The notes under the pieces were generated by a model. It worked only from the letters and a program-made list of their open reading frames with translations, was not told the origin of the DNA and made no database searches. Source: Prochlorococcus sp. AG-402-K04 (GTDB lineage: Bacteria > Cyanobacteriota > Cyanobacteriia > PCC-6307 > Cyanobiaceae). Taken from it: 64,000 nucleotides of DNA. Location of the stretch: contig QCID01000004.1 in assembly GCA_003216895.1 (NCBI GenBank), forward strand, positions 1 to 64,000. The letters are read 5' to 3'. How positions within the stretch are numbered: position 1 is the stretch's first letter; each line of letters starts with the position of its first letter. Made by a program: the position numbers and the translations under genes. Shown one piece after another: positions 23,002 to 32,814 of the stretch.

Positions 23002-23606
23002 TTCTTATGCATAAAACCTTCAAGAGAATAATAGTATTTTCGTTGGTCTTGCAATTATTAATGGCTTGCCCTTTGAAAGTATTTGCCGAATCAGAAGAAG
23101 CTATTTTTGCTGGAGGTTGTTTTTGGTGCCTAGAACATGATCTAGAGAAACTTGATGGAGTAGTTTCGGCAGAAAGCGGATACTCTGGAGGAGAGTTAAT
23201 AAATCCTACATATGAAAATCATAGTGGACATCAAGAGGTTGTGAAGGTTAATTTTGATCCCAATGTTATAAGTTATAAGGATTTACTTCAACAGTATTGG
23301 ATTAATATAGATCCTTTTGATAATAAGGGACAATTTTGTGATAGAGGCGATTCATATAAGCCTGTTATTTTTACATCTAATCAAGAACAAGAGATTGATG
23401 CAAAAGATAGTCAAAAAACTATCTCTATTGAATTAAATATACCTGTAGACCAATTAAAGGTTGATATTGTTAATTCAAAAGCTTTTTGGATAGCAGAGAA
23501 TTATCATCAAGACTTTGCAGCTAAAAATCCCCTTAAGTATAATTTTTATAGAACGAGTTGTGGTAGAGATAATAGATTAAAAAAGGTCTGGGGCGAATAT
23601 AAGTAA
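22998..23606 (+). CDS. msrA: Peptide-methionine (S)-S-oxide reductase with N-terminal signal-like segment
   Basis: AIFAGGCFWCLEHDLEKLDGV catalytic motif; hydrophobic N-terminus. Confidence 0.94.
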   Translation: MILMHKTFKRIIVFSLVLQLLMACPLKVFAESEEAIFAGGCFWCLEHDLEKLDGVVSAESGYSGGELINPTYENHSGHQEVVKVNFDPNVISYKDLLQQYWINIDPFDNKGQFCDRGDSYKPVIFTSNQEQEIDAKDSQKTISIELNIPVDQLKVDIVNSKAFWIAENYHQDFAAKNPLKYNFYRTSCGRDNRLKKVWGEYK

Positions 23607-23621
23607 TTTATTAATCATTTA

Positions 23622-25112
23622 TTAATGCGAGTTGAGACTCAATTCTTTTATCCAATTAACTAACATTCTTACTCCATAGCCAGTTGCTCCCTTTGGATTG
23701 ATATCTCTATCTTTTTCTGTCCAGCATGTACCTGCTATGTCAATATGAGCCCATGGAATGCTTTCTTTCACAAATTCTTTTAAAAATAATGCAGCAGTAA
23801 TTGACCCCCCTTGCCTAGGACCTGTGTTTTGTAAATCTGCAATAGATGATTTAATGCCAGATTTGTATGAATCTTGCATCGGCATCCTCCAAATACCCTC
23901 TCCAGCTTTATCCGCAGCTTTAGTTAACTGTTCAGAGAGCTGATCATTGTCAGTCCATAACCCTGCTATTTCATCTCCTAATGCAATCACGCAAGCTCCA
24001 GTAAGAGTAGCTAGATCTACTATGGCGTCAGGATTAAGTTTGCATGCATAAACCAATGCATCAGCTAACGTTAATCTTCCCTCTGCATCTGTGTTGTTTA
24101 CTTCAATTGTTTTTCCGTTGGAGGCTTTGATGATATCTCCGGGATGCAAGGCAGAGCCATTAATCATATTTTCGCATGCAGCAACAATAAAATGAACTTC
24201 GGTGTTGCTTGGTTTTAATTCTGCGATGGCTCTTGCTGTTCCAAGAACAGAAGCACTTCCTCCCATGTCGTACTTCATCTTTTCAATCTGAGAAGCACCT
24301 ACTTTTAAGTTGTATCCACCAGAGTCAAAAGTTAAGCCTTTACCAATTAGTACGACTTTGTTTGTTGCGGTTTTTGGAGAATATTTTAAGTGTATAAAAT
24401 TTGGCTCTAGATCTGATCCTTTAGCAACTGCTAAGTAAGCTCCCATTCCTTGTTGTTCACACTCTTTTTTGTCAAGAATTTTTAAATCTAAATCATAATC
24501 AGTGGCCAATTTTTTAGCCTCTTTTGCCATTTGATATGGGGTAAGAAAATTGGGTGGGGCTGATACAAGTTCTCTTGCAAATTTAACTCCTTCGCAAATT
24601 GGATGTAATTCAGCAATTGCTGAATTAGTGGTTTTGGTGTCCAAGAAGCCTATTAATTCAACTTCATCTATTGGAGTAGGTTCTTTTGATTCTGATTTAA
24701 ATCTAAAGTCTTTAATGGATGATAATCGAACTGCTTCTCCAACTGCGCATGCAGCGGAGGAAGGGTCAAATGCATCCCAAGGGAAAAATATTCCTAACTT
24801 TCTTTCATAACCGGAAACTTGGCGAGCACCAATTGAAGTTGCCTTACGTAGATCATCAATTCGAAGAGTTTCGGCCTTGCCTAAGCCTACAAAGATTATT
24901 TTTTGTATTTTGCCTTCAACAAGTTCAATAGATAATTTCTGACTTTTCTTGCCTTCGAATTTTGAATCATTAAACCTTTTGCTCAAAAAAGTATCTTTTA
25001 TTATTGTCTTAAATAAATTTATTTGATTTTCGATCGTTCCTTCTAAAATTCCAGCAATAAGTACTGATCCTGACCATTCGTTAATTTTTTTGGAGACTGC
25101 TGAAATTTGCAT
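23622..25112 (-). CDS. pepA: Leucyl aminopeptidase (M17)
   Basis: NNTDAEGRLTLADALVYA signature; KGLTFDSGGYNLK. Confidence 0.96.
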   Translation of the reverse strand: MQISAVSKKINEWSGSVLIAGILEGTIENQINLFKTIIKDTFLSKRFNDSKFEGKKSQKLSIELVEGKIQKIIFVGLGKAETLRIDDLRKATSIGARQVSGYERKLGIFFPWDAFDPSSAACAVGEAVRLSSIKDFRFKSESKEPTPIDEVELIGFLDTKTTNSAIAELHPICEGVKFARELVSAPPNFLTPYQMAKEAKKLATDYDLDLKILDKKECEQQGMGAYLAVAKGSDLEPNFIHLKYSPKTATNKVVLIGKGLTFDSGGYNLKVGASQIEKMKYDMGGSASVLGTARAIAELKPSNTEVHFIVAACENMINGSALHPGDIIKASNGKTIEVNNTDAEGRLTLADALVYACKLNPDAIVDLATLTGACVIALGDEIAGLWTDNDQLSEQLTKAADKAGEGIWRMPMQDSYKSGIKSSIADLQNTGPRQGGSITAALFLKEFVKESIPWAHIDIAGTCWTEKDRDINPKGATGYGVRMLVNWIKELSLNSH

Positions 25113-25149
25113 TTAATTCTTATGCTTGAATTTATGATAACAATTTTTA

Positions 25150-25749
25150 TCAATTGATTTGAGAAGTAAATGGCGTTGCCCATATTTCCCTTGTCTCTTT
25201 ATTAAAAGGTGGAAGCCAGGCTTGGATAAGGTGTTGTTCTAATTTTCTTCTCTCCTTGGTTTTTATTGGAACATCAAGCCAAAAACGAATGTTTAACTTG
25301 GGTGTCATATTTGCTTTCTGTAAGCTTTCGGAATAACTTGAAAGATAATTTTTACAGTCATGCTCACCTTTCCACCTCTTTTCTGCAGAAATTGTTTCTC
25401 CAATATATAAAATTATATTTTCATCATAATCAATCAGCTTATCCATTACAAAATACACTGCAGGTCCTTCATGCATTGCTTTTGGCAATCTCCAAAAACT
25501 TAAAGGTAAAGGAGTAAGCTCAATTAGTTTGAAAGGTTCACATAACTCTTTCGAACTAGATTCAAATAGTGAAGATTGAGTTAGATATTTATAGCCGTAT
25601 TTAAAAATTGGAGATTGATGAGCAACGATTTTCTCTTGCCATTCCTTAATTACTTTCTTTCCAATAAATTTATCTTGAAGAGGATTTTTTTCTGAAAAAT
25701 ATAAATCATTATTGTTAAATAAATTATATTGCCGATCGTATTTTGTCAT
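25150..25749 (-). CDS. GIY-YIG nuclease-like protein
   Basis: AVYFVMDKLIDYDENIILYIGETISAEKRW resembles a divergent GIY-YIG core. Confidence 0.55.
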   Translation of the reverse strand: MTKYDRQYNLFNNNDLYFSEKNPLQDKFIGKKVIKEWQEKIVAHQSPIFKYGYKYLTQSSLFESSSKELCEPFKLIELTPLPLSFWRLPKAMHEGPAVYFVMDKLIDYDENIILYIGETISAEKRWKGEHDCKNYLSSYSESLQKANMTPKLNIRFWLDVPIKTKERRKLEQHLIQAWLPPFNKETREIWATPFTSQIN

Positions 25750-26054
25750 TTTAAAAAGTTAAAAAGAAAGACAATGTTCAATTAATATTTTTATCATGAT
25801 AAGATAAAGATTTTATATTATTTTGATTGAGAACAGTTTGAGCTTAGCTTGCCAAGCTCAAATAAAAAGTGTTTTTCTTCATTAGTAAGTTTTTATGTAA
25901 CTGGATTAAGAATTATATTTTTTTGGTGGTGTGGCTATTTACACTTCCTAAAAAAATGTTTTTGGGTGGAAATGGTCTAAACTTATTAAAAGATTTCAAT
26001 GATACAATCAATGATAGTCTTTGAACTCAAAATCGACCAATTGATCTATCAACT

Positions 26055-26384
26055 TTGCTTAAGGATATGAGTTTTTTCGAGTCCGAAATTGTTCAGGAAG
26101 AGGCAAAAAAACTTTTCACTGATTATCAGAATCTGATGCAATTAGGCTCTGATTATGGGAAATTTGATAGAGAAGGGAAAGTTATGTTTATTGATACTAT
26201 GGAGAATTTAATGGAAAGGTATAAAGTTTTTATGAAACGATTTGAACTTTCCGAAGACTTTCAGGCAAAAATGACAGTAGAACAGTTAAAGACTCAGTTG
26301 AGTCAATTCGGGATTACTCCAGATCAAATGTTTGATCAGATGAATAAAACGTTGGTTAGAATGAAATCAGAATTAGATAAATGA
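26055..26384 (+). CDS. Cyanobacterial conserved protein, DUF1825-like
   Basis: 109 aa: MSFFESEIVQEEAKKLFTDYQNLMQLGSDYGKFDREGKVMFI. Confidence 0.75.
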   Translation: MLKDMSFFESEIVQEEAKKLFTDYQNLMQLGSDYGKFDREGKVMFIDTMENLMERYKVFMKRFELSEDFQAKMTVEQLKTQLSQFGITPDQMFDQMNKTLVRMKSELDK

Positions 26385-26410
26385 TTGATAACCTATTTGA
26401 TTTCTAGACT

Positions 26411-27658
26411 ATGTTAGATAAATTCAATGAATTACCAGATTGGATATCTAGAGGTTTAGATGATCTTTTCCCTTATTATAATTCAGGAGATTCAGATCAA
26501 AGCTTTCTAAAAAGATTAGAACTTTCATCTAAAGAAAAAAAGCCTTTACGTGTAAAACTTGGAATTGATCCAACTGGAACTGATATTCATATAGGTCATA
26601 GTATTCTTTTTAGAAAATTAAGAGCTTTCCAAGAAGCTGGTCATACGGCCGTGCTTATAATCGGGGATTTTACAGCAAGGATAGGAGATCCAACTGGAAA
26701 AAGTAAAACTAGAATCCAGCTTTCAAAAGATGAGGTTGAATCAAATGCATTGAATTATCTTGAACAATTAGGACTAGGTAAAGACCCTAAAGATTCATTA
26801 CTTGATTTCTCAACTCCTAGTCGCTTAGAAATCAGAAGAAATAGTGAGTGGCTTGAAAATCTTAATTTGTCTAAAGTTATAGAACTTTTGTCTAATTCAA
26901 CAGTTGGACAAATGCTGGCTAAGGAAGATTTTAGTAATCGATATAAATCTGGCACTCCTATATCTCTTCATGAGTTTCTTTATCCACTTCTTCAAGGATA
27001 TGATTCAGTTGCTATCAATTCTGATTTAGAACTTGGTGGTACAGACCAAAAATTTAATATTGCTATGGGACGAGATCTTCAAAGAGCTTTTGGACAAAAA
27101 CCTCAATTTGGCATGCTATTACCCATTTTAGTAGGGTTGGATGGGACACAGAAAATGAGTAAAAGCTTAGACAATATTGTAGGGATAAATGAAGATTCAC
27201 TATCTATGTATTCTAAATTAGAAAAGGTTCCAGATGATTTAGTTTTTAGTTATTTAAATTTACTAACTAATGAAAACTTACAAGAGTTAAGTTCAAATCC
27301 AAGAGAGGTTCAAAAATTCATGGCTTTAAAAATAACATCTAATTTTAAAGGAATTGAAGCTGCAAAAAAAGCTCAATTTAATTCTGAAAAGTTAGTTTTA
27401 GGTACTCAAGATTCTCTTGATGAAATACCAGAAGCCTCAATTTCTAATGTAAATTTTCCAGCTAAAGCATTTTATTTATTTAGTAAGATGGAAATGTGTT
27501 CAAGTAGCAGTGAAGCAAGACGACAAATTCTTGGTGGAGGAGTAAGAATTGACGGTGAAAAAATTATGGATCCTAATTTAGAATTTGTTACTCCCAATGA
27601 TCTCATAGGAAAAATATTGCAAGTAGGAAAGAAAAAATTTTTAAGAGTTTCAAATTAA
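26411..27658 (+). CDS. tyrS: Tyrosyl-tRNA synthetase
   Basis: [26 protein letters not shown]-terminal S4 region. Confidence 0.96.
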   Translation: MLDKFNELPDWISRGLDDLFPYYNSGDSDQSFLKRLELSSKEKKPLRVKLGIDPTGTDIHIGHSILFRKLRAFQEAGHTAVLIIGDFTARIGDPTGKSKTRIQLSKDEVESNALNYLEQLGLGKDPKDSLLDFSTPSRLEIRRNSEWLENLNLSKVIELLSNSTVGQMLAKEDFSNRYKSGTPISLHEFLYPLLQGYDSVAINSDLELGGTDQKFNIAMGRDLQRAFGQKPQFGMLLPILVGLDGTQKMSKSLDNIVGINEDSLSMYSKLEKVPDDLVFSYLNLLTNENLQELSSNPREVQKFMALKITSNFKGIEAAKKAQFNSEKLVLGTQDSLDEIPEASISNVNFPAKAFYLFSKMEMCSSSSEARRQILGGGVRIDGEKIMDPNLEFVTPNDLIGKILQVGKKKFLRVSN

Positions 27659-27667
27659 TAGATCATT

Positions 27668-28393
27668 GTGAAAAATATTGATAATCCAAGTGAAAAAATA
27701 ATTATCGCCTTAGATGGTATGGATAAGAATAATGTGTTCAACCTTCTGGAAAAAATACCTGAAATTATCTGGGTTAAAGTTGGACTTGAGTTGTTTGTTA
27801 GTGAAGGCCCAGATGTATTATCAATATTAAAGGATAAGGGGAAAAAAATATTTTTAGATCTTAAATTTCATGATATTCCGACTACAGTTGCTAGAGCATG
27901 TTTTTCAGCATCAAAAACTGGTGCTGAATTGATTTCTTTGCACACTTGCTCAGGCATAAAGGCTCTCAAGATGGCAAATGAAGCTGCATCCGAAGGAGCC
28001 GCTAAAGTTAATTTAAAGCCGCCAAAACTTTTGGGAATTACAATTTTGACTAGTTGGAATCGCGAAAGTTTTGCGAATGATCTACTGATTAATCAATCAA
28101 TAGATCAACGTGTTATTCACCTAGCAGAGATTGCCTCGAAGTCTGGTTTAGGAGGATGTGTCTGCAGCCCCAGAGAGGTTAAATTCCTTCGCGAAGTTTA
28201 TCCCGAGACTTTTGAGTTGGTTACTCCTGGAATACGTTCGTTAGGTTCAAATGTTAACGATCAATCCAGGGTCTCTGATGCATCTGAAGCTATTAAGATG
28301 GGGGCATCCAAGTTGGTTATCGGAAGAGCAATTACTCAATCAAATGATCCTGCTTATATGTTCAAAAGTTTTTGCGATAAAGTTGTTATTTAA
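27668..28393 (+). CDS. pyrF: Orotidine 5'-phosphate decarboxylase
   Basis: IIALDGMDKNN...FLDLKFHDIPTTVARA; VIGRAITQSNDP. Confidence 0.95.
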   Translation: MKNIDNPSEKIIIALDGMDKNNVFNLLEKIPEIIWVKVGLELFVSEGPDVLSILKDKGKKIFLDLKFHDIPTTVARACFSASKTGAELISLHTCSGIKALKMANEAASEGAAKVNLKPPKLLGITILTSWNRESFANDLLINQSIDQRVIHLAEIASKSGLGGCVCSPREVKFLREVYPETFELVTPGIRSLGSNVNDQSRVSDASEAIKMGASKLVIGRAITQSNDPAYMFKSFCDKVVI

Positions 28394-28397
28394 TTTC

Positions 28398-28994
28398 TTA
28401 GTGCTTTCCGATTCTTGGTTCTTCACCTTTTATTAGTCTAACTAAATTGTCTCTATGTCTCCAAATTACTAAAGTCATGGCTAATAATGAAATAACTAGA
28501 AATGGATAAGAAAAATTTGACGTGTTAAAGCTTAAAAACATTATTAAAGGTAGAGCTAAAGCAGCACTTAAACTAGCTAGTGATACTATTCTAAATAATG
28601 TAATAACTACTATAAAGACGCCTAGTGTGGCAAGTCCAACTTGCCATGAAAGGCCTAGGAATATTCCTAAGCCAGTAGCTACAGCTTTACCACCTTTCCA
28701 ATTAAGCCAGGCAGGCCAAATGTGGCCAATTAAAGTTGATATGCCTACGGCTACTTGCCATGAATCTGGTAGTTCGAAATGTTTTGCTACTAAAATAGAT
28801 AGAATTCCCTTGAAAACATCTAACAGAAAGACTGTAATTGCTGCGCGCTTTCCAATATGTCTTAATACATTTGTTGCTCCTGTAGACCCAGAACCTAATG
28901 AACGAATATCAATTCCTTTAGCAATTTTTCCGGCTATATAACCACTAGGAAAAGATCCAAATAAATATCCTAAAAATAGAATTAATAGATTCAA
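28398..28994 (-). CDS. plsY: Glycerol-3-phosphate acyltransferase PlsY
   Basis: GYLFGSFPSGYIAGKIAKGIDIRSLGSGSTGATNVLR; WKGGKAVATGLG. Confidence 0.95.
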   Translation of the reverse strand: MNLLILFLGYLFGSFPSGYIAGKIAKGIDIRSLGSGSTGATNVLRHIGKRAAITVFLLDVFKGILSILVAKHFELPDSWQVAVGISTLIGHIWPAWLNWKGGKAVATGLGIFLGLSWQVGLATLGVFIVVITLFRIVSLASLSAALALPLIMFLSFNTSNFSYPFLVISLLAMTLVIWRHRDNLVRLIKGEEPRIGKH

Positions 28995-29014
28995 AATAAT
29001 TTCAATAAGGATTT

Positions 29015-30058
29015 TTATAGTAATCCATCTTCTTCATAAATTTCATTGGGACTTCCTGCAAAAGCTAGCCAAATAGGAAACTGAAGAATTGGAATTTCTA
29101 CATTTATTTCAGCAGCATCAATAATTATCAAAGGCAACTCTCCTCTTTCTTCGAGTCGATCTGCTCTCTCAATTAGTCCATCGGTTCGCTCGAAAAGGAC
29201 TATCCCGCTATTTGGCCCAAAATCCTCACGGTTAAGTCCTAATGAATCTTGGAGACATCTCCTCCATTCGCCAAGTCGTTCTGGTTGACTCGCTAAAACC
29301 AAAGTCTGAAATTGTTCGCCGTATAACTCACCTAAAATTGCAATAATCCCAGCTGCAACTAAAGCATTCTTTGATCTGCTTCCTCTACTTGGTTGAGCGC
29401 CTCTTCCCCCCATGCTGAAGAACCAATCTTCAAGTATTTCAATATCAATGGATTCAAGACTTCTTCTGAGTTTCCATGGCTCAGCATAGAAATCGGGTTG
29501 TTCTAGAAATTGATTAAAGCATCTTCTAATTAAACTCTCGTCGGGTTTGAAAGTATCAGAAACAGCGGGTATAACCTCTTGTTCTTTAGAGGGCTCAATT
29601 TTTTTATTTTCATCAAGTGGTGATGGCTTTACTATTACTGGTGGCACAACAAGTTCTAGTTGCTCTGCTGACTGGGCTAAGTCTTGAAGGGCACCAGTTA
29701 AATATTCCTGAAAACCTTTGACTTTTCTAGCGATTGCATCAGATTGACCTGAAAATGAGCTTTTAAGTTCATTTTCAATATGTTCTTTCTTTTTAGAAAG
29801 CTCTTCTAATTCTTTTTCTAATTGCTTTCTTGAAAGCTGAAGATCTTTAAGAGCAAGGTCAATAAAAGACTGAGTTTGTGTATTTGAGATTTTTTGATTG
29901 TTTTCAGTACTAATGATACTTTTTGATTTGGGTTGTTTCTCAAGAGGTTTTTGGGATGTATTTTTCAATGAATAAGAATTGTTCACAGAAATATTCTGTT
30001 CTGATTTTTGTTTTTCTTTGGATTGATTTTCTGCGGATTCCATATTCAAAAACTTCAA
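29015..30058 (-). CDS. DUF3086-like cyanobacterial protein
   Basis: Coiled-coil N-terminus plus conserved C-terminal domain (LEDWFFSMGGRGAQPSRGSRSKNALVAAG). Confidence 0.7.
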   Translation of the reverse strand: MKFLNMESAENQSKEKQKSEQNISVNNSYSLKNTSQKPLEKQPKSKSIISTENNQKISNTQTQSFIDLALKDLQLSRKQLEKELEELSKKKEHIENELKSSFSGQSDAIARKVKGFQEYLTGALQDLAQSAEQLELVVPPVIVKPSPLDENKKIEPSKEQEVIPAVSDTFKPDESLIRRCFNQFLEQPDFYAEPWKLRRSLESIDIEILEDWFFSMGGRGAQPSRGSRSKNALVAAGIIAILGELYGEQFQTLVLASQPERLGEWRRCLQDSLGLNREDFGPNSGIVLFERTDGLIERADRLEERGELPLIIIDAAEINVEIPILQFPIWLAFAGSPNEIYEEDGLL

Positions 30059-30073
30059 TTAAGTTTTAGATTT

Positions 30074-30490
30074 TTATGAGTCTACTGCTTTTTGTATTTC
30101 TAAATCCTTGACCCTTAACCTTAGCTGCTCTTGTAATGAGTTCACCTCAAAAAGTATAGGTAGAAGATGAGGACTTGCTTCTTCTCTAAAATAAAGAAAA
30201 CCTGGCAATTTAGGTAATATTATTCTCCAAGCTATCCAATTTTTGAAAGGAAATCTTCTTAATTCATTACCGAGTTGCAAAACAATTAAATCGTCCTTGG
30301 TGAATTTTAGTTTTAAGGTAAAAGATTGCAATAATAGGAAAAAACCAAAACTGCTAATTACAATCGTTGGCCAGGGATGAAATAATGGACTTATTAAAAA
30401 TAATAACCCCACAATTATTATGAAGATGGGTAAACGATATGAAGGCGATAAAATCACATTATCTTTTTCAAAGAGATTTTCAGAATTCAT
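30074..30490 (-). CDS. DUF3119-like membrane-associated protein
   Basis: Start trimmed to ATG at 30490 (MNSENLFEKD); the longer ORF would overlap mlaE. Confidence 0.68.
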   Translation of the reverse strand: MNSENLFEKDNVILSPSYRLPIFIIIVGLLFLISPLFHPWPTIVISSFGFFLLLQSFTLKLKFTKDDLIVLQLGNELRRFPFKNWIAWRIILPKLPGFLYFREEASPHLLPILFEVNSLQEQLRLRVKDLEIQKAVDS

Positions 30491-30495
30491 GGGTT

Positions 30496-31245
30496 TTAGG
30501 CAAAAAGAACTTGGGTGAGCAAAACATCTACTAAGGAAACGGTTATTAAAGTCATTACTACTGCTCCAGTAGTGCTTGTGCCGACTTCTTTTGGTCCGCC
30601 TCTTGTGGTTAATCCCCATCCGCAAGAAATAATTGCGATTAAGAAACCAAACACCAATGCTTTTACAAGCATAAATGGAAGATCAGATGTTATGAGCCAT
30701 TCTCTTACCGAATTCCAAAAGATGCTTGGTGGAATTTGATAGAGAATCGTACTGCTGAATTGACCGCTAAATAAAGCGATAGAAAAAAATAGTAAGCATT
30801 GAATTGGCGCCATTACAACCATCGCGCATAGCCTTGGAACAACTAGATATTCAACTGGATCAGTTTGGAGCATCGTAATTGCATCAATCTGCTCAGTAAC
30901 TTTCATTGTCCCTATTTGAGCAGCATAAGCAGTTGCAACTTTTCCAGTGAGAAGAGTTGCGGTAAGTAAAGGAGCTATCTCTCTTGCCATCCCAATTGCT
31001 AAAAGCCCTCCAACGGCAGAACCTAATCCTTGCTTACTTAATTCTGCAGCAACTTGAATATTGAAAACGGTTCCGGCTGCAATACCTGTTATTAGAACGA
31101 TAAGGAAACTACCTGGACCCGCTTCCATTAATTGATCTATTAAATCTGGTTTCTTGATCTTCCCTCTAACTATTGATGAAATTGCTTGCCCTCCAATTAA
31201 GATGCTGCTGAAGAATCTTTTTAGCCAACGAGGTGAGTAGTTCAT
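30496..31245 (-). CDS. mlaE: MlaE-type ABC transporter permease
   Basis: IGMAREIAPLLTATLLTGKVATAYAAQIGTMKVTEQIDAITML. Confidence 0.9.
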   Translation of the reverse strand: MNYSPRWLKRFFSSILIGGQAISSIVRGKIKKPDLIDQLMEAGPGSFLIVLITGIAAGTVFNIQVAAELSKQGLGSAVGGLLAIGMAREIAPLLTATLLTGKVATAYAAQIGTMKVTEQIDAITMLQTDPVEYLVVPRLCAMVVMAPIQCLLFFSIALFSGQFSSTILYQIPPSIFWNSVREWLITSDLPFMLVKALVFGFLIAIISCGWGLTTRGGPKEVGTSTTGAVVMTLITVSLVDVLLTQVLFA

Positions 31246-32645
31246 TGACCAACTCTTCTAGATTTGAAATCTAAATTTCGCCAAGGTTTCATAGTTATTA
31301 ATCCAGCAATTACTAGACAAGAAGGTATTAATCCCATGCATAATCTAATGGTAATAATTGCTGTTAGAGGTTGATCTAAATTTTCAAAACTTGATAAGCA
31401 ATTAGTTGATGATTTATATCCTGATAAAGATAAAAGAACTCCCAAAAATTGAACGCTTATACCAATACCGATTTTCTGAATAAAAACCATCCATGCAGTA
31501 TATATTCCTGATGGTTTTTCGGGATCCTGATCAATAGCGTCAGGAAGTAAAGACCATGGAATAAGATATGCTGTTGAAGCTCCAAATCCTACTAAAACAA
31601 TTATTAATAAAAGAATTAGCATCTTTATCCCTTCAATATTACCAAAAAATAATAAACTATCGATACTAGCTCCTTTAGTTATTGGTGGCATAAAAATAAC
31701 TAAAAGACAAGCTATTACCCATATTTTTCCTCCTTTGAATAGTGCTGATATTCTTCCATATTTATTCGAGTAAAAGCTCCAGAATTGAAGACCTAAAAGT
31801 GTACTAATTTGAAATGGTATTGGTATCCATTTTGAAATTTCTATGGGAACAAGCATTACTTGCTCTAGATAGATTAATGAGACAGTTTGCATTAATTGCA
31901 GCCCGCACCAAAGAAGCAAATAAAGAGCAATTATTCGTGTGAAAAGTTTATTACTTAAAACTCTTTTTAGTTGCTGATTAAAAGGTTCAGATTGAGGAGT
32001 GGGCTTTCTGGCTTTTTTAGCAAATGGAGCTAGACCCCAGCATGCAATTAAAGTTGTAAAAGTAGCAATAATTCCTGTTACTCTTCCCATTGAAGTATAA
32101 CCTTCGACTCCTTGGGATAAGAAGCCTGCAGCTACTATTAGACCAGTGGTTCCAGCTAAAATAGACCCAGTAAATCTTGCGGCATTGAGTCTTGTTCTTA
32201 TAGCTATATTTTCAGTTAGCTCTGTAGATAATGCAGCAAAAGGTAAATTGACGGCTGTATATGCTGTCATCAAGAAAATTGCGGCAAACACGTAATAAGT
32301 CGTTTTTGTATCTATCCCTCCTGGAGGGACCCACCACATTGCAGCAAGGAATAAACCAAGGGGAACAGCACCTCCTATCATCCACGGAAGCCGCGGCCCC
32401 CATCTTGATTTGGTGTGATCACTCATCCATCCAATTAGTGGGTCATTTATCGCATCCCAAAGTTTTGAAACCATTAGCAGCGAACCTGCAATGAATGCAG
32501 GAATTCCTGCAGCACAAGTGAAAAATAGAAATAGATAAGTACCTAACTGTATTGCTGCTAATCCGGTTCCAGCATCTCCCATGGCATAAGAGATCATTAG
32601 CCTTGTGCGATTATTTCCTTTGTAAAGCGATGTGGACTTAGTCAC
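31242..32645 (-). CDS. MFS transporter, GPH sugar:cation symporter-like
   Basis: 12-TM-like; DAINDPLIGWMSDHTKSRWGPRLPWM motif. Confidence 0.85.
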   Translation of the reverse strand: MTKSTSLYKGNNRTRLMISYAMGDAGTGLAAIQLGTYLFLFFTCAAGIPAFIAGSLLMVSKLWDAINDPLIGWMSDHTKSRWGPRLPWMIGGAVPLGLFLAAMWWVPPGGIDTKTTYYVFAAIFLMTAYTAVNLPFAALSTELTENIAIRTRLNAARFTGSILAGTTGLIVAAGFLSQGVEGYTSMGRVTGIIATFTTLIACWGLAPFAKKARKPTPQSEPFNQQLKRVLSNKLFTRIIALYLLLWCGLQLMQTVSLIYLEQVMLVPIEISKWIPIPFQISTLLGLQFWSFYSNKYGRISALFKGGKIWVIACLLVIFMPPITKGASIDSLLFFGNIEGIKMLILLLIIVLVGFGASTAYLIPWSLLPDAIDQDPEKPSGIYTAWMVFIQKIGIGISVQFLGVLLSLSGYKSSTNCLSSFENLDQPLTAIITIRLCMGLIPSCLVIAGLITMKPWRNLDFKSRRVGQ

Positions 32646-32731
32646 TCTTTTTTGGATAATGGGACTCGCAAGGTAATATTGGAGGTAGCTAAATTACCTT
32701 TTACTCCAAAGGAGTAGTAATTTAGTTCTGG

Positions 32732-32802
<71 letters not shown>

Positions 32803-32814
32803 TGAGTTTGATTC

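Noticed and set aside
25837-25862. TTTGAGCTT/AAGCTCAAA hairpin as a terminator
   Set aside because: No T-tract directly after it on either strand and only 9 bp; left unassigned.
28522-28941. 139-aa plus-strand ORF opposite plsY
   Set aside because: Antisense shadow of a well-recognised gene; no recognisable motifs.
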